DNA from: Corythucha ciliata
Taxonomy: Eukaryota; Arthropoda; Insecta; Hemiptera; Tingidae
Length of the DNA: 64,000 nucleotides
Assembly: GCA_038030265.1 (NCBI GenBank)
Contig: CM075942.1
Location: forward strand, 65,476,926 to 65,540,925
Reading direction: 5' to 3'
Shown: piece by piece, positions 32,459 through 43,759 of the stretch
Numbering within the stretch: position 1 is the first letter of the stretch
Layout of the letters: each line of letters opens with the position of its first letter
Translations under genes and position numbers: made by a program
Notes under the pieces: generated by a model
What the model saw: the letters and a program-made list of their open reading frames with translations, nothing else
What the model was told of the DNA's origin: nothing
The model's database searches: none

Positions 32459-33740
32459 GTGAGTTTGTTGTGGCATTTAAAAAAAAAAATAGACGATTGC
32501 TATCGATTTTTCTTCACGCGTGCATCTTACTCGTTGTATAGCTTGCAGCATATATCTTAAACAGGAAAATAGTAGAATTCACTTCTATCAACAGGAACCG
32601 GGTCAAACTCTCGAGAAAACTTCAACTCAATCCAACAAGGATATCCCCCGGAGCTATTATGCAGGCTAAAGAAACCTTTGATCGACCAACAAAACCAATT
32701 TTACCTTCCGCATTCAATTTCCCTGGGGCGGGGTAGAGATGGCCTGCATGAAAGCGAATAATGGAACGTGTAGAATTTCCTACGCGACAAAAAAAAGAAA
32801 ACAGGCCGCTGGGGGACACGGTGTTCACTTATTCTTAATAAAAAGAGTGAATAAAACATGCGTGGGAAACTTCTGTATCTATTAAGAAGATTTATTCTTC
32901 TTTAAATTCTACCAAGGAATCTACAGCATTGTTTCTTAATGAACCGTGTGCTAGAGGACGTGTTTCCCGTTGAATTTTAACTCCCCCCCCCCCACAGTCA
33001 CAGTTGAGGAAGTATGTATGAGTGCAAAAGCGGTAATCCGCTGTTTGGCGGGCAACAATGATGATGACGCAATAAGTGTGGTGGTGGTGGTGTAGAAAGC
33101 TCAAAATGTTGAGGCGGTATAATGTGACTAATGAGGGAAATCACAATGCCTGTCTCCTGACTCGAACAACCCCCTTCCCACAACCCTTCACCATCATTTT
33201 ATACACTCGGTGAGTTTGAATTCAACAGGGGTCTCCTGTATGAATTTTCTATTTCTCTCCTCCCACGAGAAACCGATGTTGGAACTAATTCTAGACAAAA
33301 TAATAAATTACCGTCTTTTCACGGAGTGCATAAGACTTAAGGCGCTTACGTGACGTGTTATTAGTGACTCGAATCGTCGCCATTTGCAGTGGTGGAAAAC
33401 ACGATAAAAACAACAATTACTGGCGTAATCTCAGTGGCCCAAGGGAAATGTTAACAAATCAATGCTCAACCGGGGACGAGCACAGTCAAAAGAAAATGGC
33501 CGCAATCACCTGTTGTCGAAATGCTACTGGGTTTTTAGTTATAGCTGCAACAAGATATAACTAACTAACTGATATCTGCCTGGAATCTCCCCGCCCACAT
33601 CCGCGGACCACATCCGGCAGCCGGCTGATTGAACAGCACAAACCGCCAAACTCAGGAAAATTGCTCTGTCGTCACACTCAGCCTTGTGAAGTCCCCACCA
33701 CTAGGTCCGCTCTTCCCTTCGTTTCGTGCCCATGAACTTC
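32459..33740. other. intron sequence after the GABA-B exon (copy 1)
   Basis: Begins with the GTGAGT donor. It contains a C-run (about 32,985-32,994) and a (GTG)n tract (about 33,078-33,092). No further exon with receptor similarity was recognised. Confidence 0.5.
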
Positions 33741-33989
33741 AGAGGCTGACTTAAATTCCTGCAGTACGTTTCTCACACACGCAAGACATTGGTGAATGAA
33801 CAAACGGGTGAATTCCAAGTTTCAAAAAAGCTCGTCGACACGAGGCTGTGAGTGGAAGTCCCTCGTGCCTGAAATGTGCAAGACACACAACCTTTTGAGG
33901 GACCTGTCTCACTAATTTTCGTAATAGGAGCAACTTCCTCGAAAGCACAGGACATGGAAATGGATGGACAACCTGTAGCAGTGGGAGCG

Positions 33990-34440
33990 CCCAGCTCAGG
34001 CTACTGTCCGAATAGCGTGTCACACCCAAGACCTCCACCGTTTACTGTTCGTATCCGCAGAGTGCCTGTCCCACGAGACTACCAGCGACAGGGTCTTTCC
34101 CCACGTTGATACGCTGGCCGTTTGCACTACACCGTTGCAGAGACCGGGGACAAGAAGTGCCGCAAGTGACTCCAAGCCCTCCAGCTCAAAAGTGCAGAGA
34201 AAGGTCATCCGCGTAGCACAGTAGCAGGAGACTTCCTGGGGGGGGGGGAACTCATAAATGTAAATAATGAACAGGATAGGACCTAATGACGAGCCCTGAG
34301 GCACTCCATGCAATAACATCGGTCTACTTTCTTCGAGATAATTATCGAGTTAATCCCAAACGCTTGAAACGGCTTAGCAACCGGATTTTTTTCTGCACTT
34401 CATCGGATGGCGCAGCAACAAACTGAAACGCACTTTCCAC
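33990..34440 (-). pseudogene. LINE reverse transcriptase fragment, copy 1
   Basis: Minus-strand reading gives MLLHGVPQGSSLGPILFIIY, the conserved GVPQGS-LGP-LF-IY RT block. Then in a shifted frame LLCYADDLSLHF supplies the catalytic YADD, and TFELEGLESLAAL-VPGLCNG follows. A G-run (about 34,240-34,248) separates the two frames and likely caused the shift. No endonuclease or other RT blocks are attached, so this is an old Jockey/CR1-like fragment. The counterpart is 59,628-60,040. Confidence 0.7.
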
Positions 34441-34499
34441 GGGTGCAGGAGAGAAGTCTGGAAAGGACTATTGGTGAGGTAGCGCTTAAAATGACCGTA

Positions 34500-36500
34500 G
34501 TATCTTATTCAAGCCGTAAAAGTGGCTGTCTACCCCCGAAAATGACTGAACTGACGGATTCGCGCCTTGAAAACAACTAACGAACATGTAACCTTGAAAT
34601 AGCAAAAACGAACCACTCGCGCTCCAATTAATGGCCAAAATTGACCATTCGTGCCATGAAAATTCGCCATTCAAAACTGTAAATTTAATCGTTTGAAACT
34701 GTCAATTTGGTCGTATTCAGCACCAATGGACATTTACCACAGAATATGTCTATTTCGTCCTCGAAACTGCCAATTTCGTCATCCAAAAACTGTAAATTTT
34801 GTCGCCATTCAAAACCATCAATTTCTTCCTGCAAACGGTCAATTTAGTCCTATGAACATTCAATTTGTTTTTTATAAACCATCAGTTTCATCTTATAAAC
34901 TGTATATTTCGTCCTTGAGACTACCGATTTCGCCCTAGAAACTGTCTATTTCGACCTTTAAAACTATCAATGCCCTCCTAAGTTTCACTAAGTTTCAAAC
35001 TGGCCTGAAAGCTGATAATTCCAGTGAAAAAAATTGAGATTGAGCCTCCAGAGCTCCAAATATAGAAAAATTGGTGACTTGCGTAGTTAACAAATAGAAA
35101 ATACAAATTAAAAATAAATAAATAAATGAAATAAAATAAATGTTAGTAAAAAAGTAAAAGAAAAAAACAAATAAACAACAAAAACCGTATTTTTATATCC
35201 CTAAAAGTTTGTTATTTAGCAATTTAGCCGTGGCATCATGTATTTATATCCCTGTCCAGGCAAGGATTCAGGATATGTTCGAGAGAGCTAAGGATGGCTT
35301 GACAGCCATTCGTTGCCTAAAAATAGCTAAAATTAGCTATTCCTGCCATAAAAAAAATTCTAGAATGACTATACTCGGGCCCCAAAATGGCAAAACTGAC
35401 TATTTGCCCCGTAAAAATGGCCAAACCGATTTGACGCGCCCAAAAAATGGCTAAATGGATGACTCTTGCGGCCCTGAAAATTCTCTGAAAAATCGTGATT
35501 CCCTCCATGAAAAATGGCTAAATCGACCATTCAATTGCTAAAAATAACCAAATTGATAAATTCAAGCCTTGGCTCGACAGACTATTAGCGCCCTGAGAAC
35601 TGTTCACGCCCAGGAAAAGCCTTAACAGATGTGAATTGCAAAATCTTCCTTTGGCGACCAAGAATGGCTAAACTGACCATTCGCGCCTTTAAAATGGTCA
35701 AACTGTCTGCTGAATTTTGCCTTGAAAAAATCTAAACTGATTATTTGTGCGCTAAAAATAGCCAAACTGTGTGATTCCCGCTCTAAAAATGTCCAAGGTG
35801 ACTTTTAAGAGACCTAAAAATGAATCAATTGATAACTAGTGCCGCCACGCGCGCCGCGTTTTGCGCGTCAAAATTGGCAAAACTGAATGTTCTCACCTTG
35901 ACTCGGCGTATTAAAATTCACGCCCTATGAATGACAAAACTGATTTTTTTTTTATGCGCCCTTGGTTAGAATGGGCGTTCAAGTCACAAAATTGGCCAAA
36001 CTGATTTATGTGTGCCCTAAAAAGAGCCAAAATAACAATTTGAGCTTTGAAAATACCCAAACCGACGGTTCCGCCCCCCCCCCCTGAAAACGGCGAAACT
36101 AGACCATTGACACCTGGAAAATGACTGAATTGGTAATTTCCGCTCTGAAAACTGCATAACTGCGACCATTTTGACCCTAAAACGGCTAAACCGACGATTT
36201 TTACCGTGACGATATCACACTGACTGTTCACACCCTAGAAATGGATATAGTGACAGTGACATTCCTTAACTGGCTATTCACACCCTAAAATTGACAAATG
36301 TGACTGTACACGTGGCCGATAAATAGTTAAACTGATGATTCGCTCCTTGAAAAGGCCTAAAACGATTATTCCAGTCCTGAAAAAGGTAAAACCGACCATT
36401 TGCGCTTCAAAAATGGCCAGACTGAGCCTTCACTCCTTAAAAAACGTCTAAATTTACCAATAGTGTACTAAAAATACCAAAACTGTCTATTGACGCCCTA
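34500..36500. repeat. 2-kb field of 23-33-bp degenerate repeats, copy 1
   Basis: The first part (about 34,640-34,960) repeats a ~23-bp unit like GAAACTGTCAATTTCGTCCT. The later part (about 35,340-36,500) repeats a longer unit like AAAATGGCTAAACTGACCAT then TCGCGCCCT. Both share AAACTG-CCA(A)TT, suggesting one expanded from the other. An interruption with A/T simple repeats lies at about 35,090-35,180. It has no similarity to the TTTTCTCAATTTTAGC arrays. It is directly followed by the LOA-type LINE tail. Non-coding. Confidence 0.75.
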
Positions 36501-36631
36501 AAAATGGCATTTTTGTTTTTTTTGAGGGCTCGGACGGTCTCCCGACTCCGAAGGTGCCAAAAGCCTTTCGGCCCATACACCATACCCACTTGGGGCCCGG
36601 ACTCGGGAGAGCCTAGTACGGCTCCTCAAAC

Positions 36632-39600
36632 CTATTTATCCTTTCCAGCAACCTCAGGAGACGGGTCCCATTCTCCTTTGAGAAGCTGGGAGAAGGATAT
36701 CCTATCGTCACCAAAAATGGTGTATCTGACCGCCGCGTAGCCGTCACACTCGCATACGACGTGCTCCGCGGTTTCCTCAGCCTCCCCACACCTTTCGCAG
36801 TCGGGCTCCCCTACTGCCCCCATGATTGACAGATGCCTATTAAGGGCGTAGTGTCCTGTATACATCCCTACTATCCGCCTAAGCTTAACCCGTGTTAGTC
36901 CCAGCAACCATGCCGAAGCTTCCTGGTCTTCCTCATTTATTCCCAGTTTTACTTGCCGGCACCCTGGTTCAGTCCGCCATCTCCTCAGGGCTTGGTCACT
37001 GGCCCAGGCCCTTATCTCCCTCAAGACCACCCTTCGGGCAATGCCCACCGATGGTTCAGGTCCTATCACCAGCTGGTCCGCGCCACGCTTTTTCATTTCC
37101 CTGCCATCCTCTATGACCCGGGATCCATCCCAACGTTAGGGAGTTCCCTTCGCCCTGGAGGTCCCGTATCCCTACTCTGCAACTCGCCACGGCCGCTGAG
37201 TCCACCACGGGTTTGGTGATCGCCCCCAGCGCCGCCCTGCTATCAGAGTAGATGCCGATCGCCCTACCTGTCACTTTCCGCTCCAGTAGCTCCCGAATAC
37301 AAGCATCGATCGCTACCACCTTGGCCTGGAAAACTGTGGTGTGTCCCCCTAGCGGGATACTTATTTCCACCCCCAGCTCCGGCACGAAAATTCCAGCTCC
37401 GGTCGGCCCTTCCTGACCCTTCTTGGAGCCGTCCGTGTAACACACCAGCTCCCCTTGCCGGGATTCCCAACCTTCTTCTCTCATAATGACTCTCTGTTTG
37501 ATTTTGGTCGAGAAGTCATTCCTTTTAACCACGTAATCCGGCCTAAGTGCCGAGGACGGGGATACTCTATTTAGTTCCCCTTCCCAGTCCCATTGGCCCT
37601 GCCTGGCCCTCTTTAGGCCTCCCTGGCATCTCAACCTGTAGGCAACTTCAAGTGCCCGACCCCATGACTTCAATGTCCAAGGGCTTCAGGCCTAGTAATC
37701 TTTCCATGGCCCTCGCAGGGGTTGTCCGGAATGGCCCCAAAATCACCAGGCAAGCAAGCCTTTGTATTTTTGCGAGCCTATCCGCCCCCCAGCCTTCTCT
37801 ATCCCCCTCCACCATGCGGTCGCCCCGTGCAGGATGCGCGGTCGGATGATTCCTATGTATATCCACTTCATGACCCGTGGTTTCACGCCCCCAGGTCTTC
37901 CCCACGATTTGTCTACATTGGTGAAAGACCACCACAGCTTTCTTATAGACGCTGTCTACGTGTTCCTTCCACCTTAACTTCTCATCCAATATGACTCCCA
38001 AATATTTAACCTGTTTAGAGAGAGCGATGGCCTCTCCCCGAAAGTGGATTGATTGCCATCCCTCCCTTTTTCTCTTGTGAGTGAACAACACCATATTCTT
38101 CTTACTAGGGTTTATTGTGAGACCCCTAGGCCTACACCATGCCTCGACTATCCCCACCGCCCCCCTCATGAGGGAACACAGTGTGGATAAGTCTTTCCCC
38201 CTAACCACTATGGCTCCGTCATCCGCAAAAAATTGCGCATAATAGCCCTTTTCCTCTAATTTCCTTATAAGACTATCTACCACAAGTATTCAGAGAAGAG
38301 GCGAGAGACTTGAGCCCTGGGGCACCCCCCTACTGGCTCGTTTTTCCACCCTATCGCCGCCCACCTTAGCGACCACCCACCTATGACTCAGTGAGTAGTC
38401 TATCCATTGAATCAGCCTCGTCTCCACCCCAAAGTGCCCTAGAGTTGCCACAATACACTCCCTATGTACCCTATTAAATGCCCCTTCAATATCCAAAAAA
38501 AGAGCCAACGCGTACTCTTTCTGGGCCACCGACCCCTCCACCCTCCCCAGTAAGTCGTGGAGGGCCGAGTCGGTCGACTTCCCCGCCGTGTACGCATGCT
38601 GGTTTTGGTGGATCACTCCTCCAGTAGCCAATGATTCCCTCATGTATAATTCAATTATCCTTTCCATCAGTCTTAAAAGTACACTGCTTACACTAATAGG
38701 CCTAAAATCCTCCGCTTTGGCATGCTTCCCGCCATATTTAGGAATGAAAACAACTCTCACCCGTTTCCAGGCCGTGGGTACTTTCCTGGCTGCCAGGCAC
38801 CTGACGAAGAGTCGTCTTATTCTCTCCTGAAGCCTCCCCCCGGCATGCTGGATGGCACACGGGTGTATTCCGTCCAATCCTGCTGCCTTGTAGGGTCCCA
38901 TGGAGCTGAGTGCCCAGTTGAATCGCTCCTTCGAGATCACCACGTCGCATCTATTGCACTCCTCTTCGTCCTCTGTTCCACCCCTCAGTGGCACGACCTC
39001 CTCGCTCCTGCACCCTGGAAAATGAGTATTTAGCAAGTGTGTCGCGATACCTAATCCATCAACCACCGAACCACCGTCCGGAAGCGTTAGTGATCCTACA
39101 TTACCATTCGGTTCTGACCGTACGATACGAACGAGTCTCGCCGCCTCTCCTGTTTCCTCAATTCCCTCGCAATAGGTCCTCCATGTATATTTCTTGGCGC
39201 GGCAAATTCCAGTCTTGTAAGCTTTCCTAGCCGCATGGTAGGCCTCCCAGTCCTCGTCGTTCCCTGTTGCCTTCGCGGTTTCCGCGGCCGCTCTGGTCGC
39301 CCTTTTGAGCAAGCGGAGCCCTAAGCCCCACCAAGGGGATTTTATGTGCTTCCTCCTTTGCTCTGGGTAGGCCACCTGAAACGCTTCTGTTAGTATTTCC
39401 CTTACCTCCCTTTCCTCTTCGTCAATGGATATAACCCCCCGGTCTCCACCATTCTACCTACCTTCCGCTCGAATCTATCCCAGTCTGTATGTCTGGGGTT
39501 CCGTTCGGGTTCCGCTTTGTCTCCTTCGGCTCCTACTGTGAACATAATAGGTCGGTGGTCCGACGTTATCACCCCCTCTTGCACCCTCCAGTTACTAATT

Positions 39601-39870
39601 AGCCTACCCATACTCCCTAGGCTCAGGGTCTCGTCAATGACCTCTTGCCTGTTCCTAACTACAAAGGTGGGCTCATCCCCCCCTATTCTCCACAAAAAGA
39701 CCTATTCTTACCAAATCCTCCATTAGCTGCTCACCGGGTCGGTTTACGTTCGACGACCCCCGTGCTAGGTGGTGGGCATTCGCGTCGGCTCCGACCACTA
39801 GCAGCTTCCCTGTTGTCCGGCAGTGGGCGCAGAGATTTTCAAGCTCCGCTGGTACGCCATCCTCCTCCAT
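36632..39870 (-). pseudogene. LOA-type LINE ORF2 (EN-RT-RNase H), copy 1
   Basis: The endonuclease starts late, at LLVVGADANAHHLARGSS, then EPTFVVRNRQEVID and GVITSDHRPIMFTV. RT blocks: KAAGLDGIHPCAIQ, FRPISVSSVLLRLMERII, QHAYTAGKSTDSALHDL, FLDIEGAFNRV, RGVPQGSSLSPLL and FFADDGAIVVRG. RNase H: LVCYTDGSKKGQEGPTGAGI, IYSDSRAALGAI and LGWIPGHRGWQGNE. The end carries CERCGEAEETAEHVVCEC. Breaks: frameshifts near 39,690 and 39,400, TGA at 38,290-38,292 replacing the Trp after SPLL, a frameshift near 37,660, and a break after the RNase H region near 37,080. The FADD variant of YADD and the RNase H place it with LOA rather than Jockey. Confidence 0.83.
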
Positions 39871-40720
39871 CGCTCTGTACCCTCCGCTCCCTCAGCTGGC
39901 CTTTGATTTCCTACCGGGTCGACTTCCATATCTGACCCCTCGCTGTCCATTTCACCCATCCACCTGTTAGGCAGAACCCTAAACCTGACTTTAAAGAGTT
40001 CAATACCCACCATGGGCTCCTTCCTAATTTCCTCGGCGTCCTTCTTAGGTACCTCGAAGGTGATTTGCACCCTCTCGCCCGTGGGGTCTTGCTCAAAACC
40101 CACCATCTTCCACTCCTCGAACGAAAATCCCCTCTTCCAGTTGGTGAGCTCCATATGGGGGATCACGGTCTCCTTGGACATCACTAAGCCCGATACCATC
40201 GCCCTTTTTCGGCTAGGAATCGGTAGGTCCGGTAGCCTACAAATCACCAAATTTCGGGTTTTCCTTCCTCCTGTAATAACTCCACGATCCTCCCCGCCTC
40301 CTCGGCCGTTTCACAGGTGAGTACAAAGATCTTACTGTCATGTACCAGACCCGTGTTGACCAGGGCGGCCCTACACTTCTTCTCTATTTGTCTCGTGCAA
40401 ATCCACTTTCTGATCTCTAAAACCTCCTCGACCTCAAAAGGTTCTCTGGCCTCTTTGACCACACACACTTTTGCCCTAGCCGATTCTTTTAGTCTCGTGA
40501 CCTTAGTGTCGGTCCCTGCCATTGAGCAGGTGCTCGGTATACTACGGAAATCATTCCCCTCATTAATTTTATCTAAGTTTGGGCGGGTCGTTGAAACGAT
40601 CCCTGCCCCCGCCTTAGCGCTCGGGGTTCTGCTCAAGGACGGATTTTCGTCCCCCGAGTCTTTGAGCTTCAGTTTAGAGGCCGAAACCTCTAAACTTCCA
40701 TGGCATACTCGTACTAGCAA
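39798..40720 (-). pseudogene. LOA-type LINE ORF1, frameshifted
   Basis: The first frame (40,720-40,244) runs from a Ser/Lys-rich start to IFVLTCETAEEAGRIVELLQ. A frameshift near 40,246 leads to the second frame (40,250-39,798) with LPDLPIPSRKRAMVSGLVMS, GFSFEEWKMVGFEQDPTGER and GIELFKVRFRVLPNRW. The pattern (an RRM-like ridge, then WKV-type and V-F-F-VRF blocks) resembles the DUF4780 region found in ORF1 of some insect LINEs. No CCHC knuckles are visible. The family assignment is tentative; the position before ORF2 supports ORF1. Confidence 0.6.
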
Positions 40721-40736
40721 TTCACACTTCGTTTAG

Positions 40737-43312
40737 ATGTCTCAGTTATATGGGCACGCCACTGTCGTTCAGTGTATAGCGGTGCAGATGTAGTTCGAGC
40801 AGTCAGGGATTGACGTCATTTTTCAAAAACAAACGAACGCTTTTCGTACGGTAACAAACGAGTTAACCTTTATAATTTATTCCCACTTCCCAGCGAGAAA
40901 TGTTGACAAAAGGTAATTTTAGAGCAGGTTATAACATTTCGAGCAGCAAGCTCCTCCTAATTTTTACTAATAAGACCGAGGTTTGACAAGTGAAACGCTT
41001 TAAGTGTAGTAGTTCGGGATTACAAAAGAACGCTTTTCGGACTGTTCGTGCAGTCTAGAGCAGCTCTGAACGACAAACGAACGAACCTAATCAATTTGAA
41101 AAATAAGAATTGGTTATCAGCAATGGGTGTGGTCTTGAAATGGCAACGTTGCTATAGAAATGAATCCAAGAATCCACAAATCGTTTTCGAGAAAACTAGG
41201 ATGCGATTGTGCGTGTGTCACGAAATATCGATTTCTCAGAACCGAAATGTTGATTCAACAGCTATTTCAGCGATCTACAGTGGTGAATGTGAGCCATTCA
41301 GTGTGTCACAGTAGGCTATTACGCTATTATAGCATGAACGGTCATTCACCGAGGGTAAAAATAGCAACAGTCATCAGTTTACGAGGCAAAATACTGTTCT
41401 TCATGCAATATGAACGGTTCACGGGCCGATCAGTACGATTTTCAGACTAAATAGACCGTTTCAGCGAAAATGGTAATTTAAAACAAAAGTCGCTAGTCCG
41501 TGGGAGTGGGACAACGCAAGTGAAAGTATAGCCGCGAAAATCTCAGTTGTTTGTTTCGAACTCTCTAACCCTTAAAAGGGAGAAAATAACTTTTCCTAAA
41601 GATAAAAAGAAACCCTAACACCCCGAGGGCCACATTTTATATTTTCCCTGCCGATAAAACCAACGCATTCCCGCATATTCGTGAAATAGCACCTCCGACA
41701 CCTGACATTATTGGCAAGGGATTTTGATTTAAAGGAACGGGAGAGACATCCCTGAGACGTTTCAACTTTTCCAGGAAGCAAAGCTTGTCTCGCATCTTTT
41801 CTTTTTTTCTTTTTTTTGACAGAAAACGTGGAAGGAGATTGGGGACTGCTGGAAACGAGGTTTACTGGCCATAGTGCGCGTAACTTGAAAGCAGTATAAG
41901 CTGCACTGTCGATAAATGCAACTCGAACCGTGATTTACTGCTTTTCATGCAACATTTTAGAGTGTTACTTGGGAGAAATCACTTCTTTCTCGGCCCAAAA
42001 CTATTCTTTTTTGCGTGTGATTAATCAGTATTCTTGGGATAGCGCCAAGGCTTTCATATGCTTGAGTTGAAGCCAGTAATTTACTGTGTAACCCCTAAAC
42101 GTGACTTGTGACGTTAATCAGTGAGAGGAAGAGCAGAGTTTTGCCTTTATTAAAATACCCGGTAGGCTGGGAAGGATCGAGAATGGGAGAACGAGCCTTC
42201 CACATTGTTCGTTTAACAAAAAGGGTTATATGAAATGAAATTCTAATTATCCTTACTGTACACCGACGGTAATATAGAATCGGTACAATTTCGGCGGCAC
42301 AATTTTAATTTTCACACTGTTTCTTTTTGGCTTTCAATCATGCGAAACAGCTCCGGTTAAGACAAGTTAATTAATTTTTTTTTTTTTTTTTTCGGTCACT
42401 CTCGGCAGTTGCGTGAAAATTAAAAACAAACGCAACACTCGCCCCTTGGCATTCGAGTGAAGTTGTAAATTCCAGACCTTTTCTCAGCTAACTTTTAATT
42501 TGTTTTAAGATTCGCTTTATTTTCTGCCCATTGGTACTCTCTGTTCCTTGTCAATTAACATAAGATTAAAATATATTAATTCTGTAAAGCCTTCTGTTCA
42601 TTGTGGGCCTCGGCAACTTCATCAATCCCCATCCCCCCCCCCCAAACAACCAACCCCACTAGCGTTTCTGCTACTATTCCACCACACCTGTTTTACTCAG
42701 TCCTGTCCGTTCTGATTAGCATTTTTGCCCGGCATTGTGAGTGGTGGGGGGGGGAGGGGGCGTGATTTGCGTATTCTCCCTCCTCTTTCATATTTCACGC
42801 TCCGAAAGAAACTTTTTCCTTTTTCAGACAACTCGAAAAAAACAAAATCTAATTGGTCCCATTGTGGTAGCAAGATTCCCTGTAACTCAACAAATTGTAG
42901 ACATCTCTCAAATTAAGAAAGTTCAGACATTTTTCCTCCGTTTCTGCCGTTTTTTGTTTGTTTGTTTTTTATTTCTCGGCAAAACTATGAAACTTTCGAC
43001 AATTTCTTGGCACCTACACGTACGTCTTTTCAACAGGTCCCCATCTTTTACTTCTATGGGGAGATCGAGTTATGGACGTGTCAGTAAGGTTTGTAAAGGG
43101 TTTCGAAGAGAAGAGTGAGTGGCTATAGGTTAAACCTCATCAATCTTTAGGTTGTTCACGCTAGTGGAACGGACTATAGTGGGATGGGGGAAGAGGTTTA
43201 TGTACCTACACTATTTGGAGATTCTTTTTTTTCCGATTTACTCGCTATTTTGTAGTTCTTAAAGGAAGTTTCGTTCTTCTACATAGTCAGGGCAGTGGGG
43301 AGAGGACTAACG
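40737..43312. other. no gene recognised
   Basis: A 2.6-kb stretch with only simple features: T-runs at about 41,800 and 42,377-42,391, C-runs near 42,634, and a G-run near 42,745. A CAAACGAACG word appears near 40,828 and 41,073, similar to the MITE end at 45,970. No protein-like ORF was seen. Confidence 0.4.
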
Positions 43313-43345
43313 CAATGGCGTATATAGTTTGGGGGACGAGGCATG
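43313..43345. mobile_element. hAT-like left end
   Basis: CAATGGCGTATATAGTTTGG then GGGACGAGGC resembles the CAGTGGCGTA-CTAG-TTGGGGG type of hAT terminus. The partner is not certain; the right-type end at 45,143 does not share an 8-bp flank. Confidence 0.4.
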
Positions 43346-43539
43346 GCCATCGCCCACACAACTGGAGTATTGGATGTAAAAAAGTATATTTTCGGCCCTT
43401 CCCTCCCTATTTACACCACATTCTCGATAAATTTATCCACCCGAAGTTGTTCCGAAGGTATAATCAGTTTTCTTCTATGGCTGCACTGGTGGACCTGCAC
43501 TTATCGGGTCCCGGCCTAGAAATCTTCAAGAGACCCCCA

Positions 43540-43745
43540 AATTGAGTTTTCTCCGTTTTAGCAGCAAATTAGCAATGTTTTATCACTGTTCCCAGTCTAT
43601 GCTGAAAATTAGCGTTTTCCTAAGTATTTTCTCCAATAGAAGCCGCAAAATAGCTGGGTGTTCCGAATTTTAGCCACAAATCGCATTTTTTGTTCACTAT
43701 GAGCTATGACAATCAACGATTTTTCTCAGCCGCAAATCAGCAGTA
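43540..43745. repeat. short ~30-bp degenerate array
   Basis: A few forward units (TTTTAGCAGCAAATTAGCAA, GAAAATTAGCGTTTTCC, TTTTAGCCACAAATCGCATT) of the family that forms the arms of the hAT-like foldback elements. Single orientation only. Confidence 0.6.
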
Positions 43746-43759
43746 TTTTAACTTGACGC

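Larger units (their letters stand above)
27081..38845. repeat. segmental duplication, copy 1
   Basis: Matches 52,924-64,000 in order and orientation. The offset is 25,843 bp at the left edge, 25,837 at the receptor exon and 25,155 at the right edge. Aligned parts differ by roughly one base in several hundred in the LINE. Larger differences are ~49 bp missing here near 33,570, ~263 bp present only here (33,691-33,956), ~30 bp missing here near 35,843, ~40 bp present only here near 37,157-37,197, and 455 bp present only here (37,404-37,857). Copy 2 reaches the window end, so this copy may extend past 38,845. Confidence 0.93.
36510..40730 (-). mobile_element. LOA-type LINE, copy 1, internally deleted
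   Basis: Minus-strand non-LTR element. ORF1 (40,720-39,798) is followed directly by a partial endonuclease, RT, RNase H and a Cys/His C-terminus ending at 36,632. The 3' end has a short A-rich tail (plus strand GTTTTTTTTG at about 36,516-36,525) abutting the degenerate repeat field. The endonuclease lacks its N-terminal part, so ORF1 and ORF2 are joined by an internal deletion near 39,870. Multiple frameshifts and a stop in RT make it inactive. The counterpart is 62,160-64,000. Confidence 0.8.

Noticed and set aside
32116..32560. Other ORFs over the GABA-B exon (both strands)
   Set aside because: Shadows of the exon in other frames. The frame starting at 32,204 matches the receptor and is bounded by splice sites.
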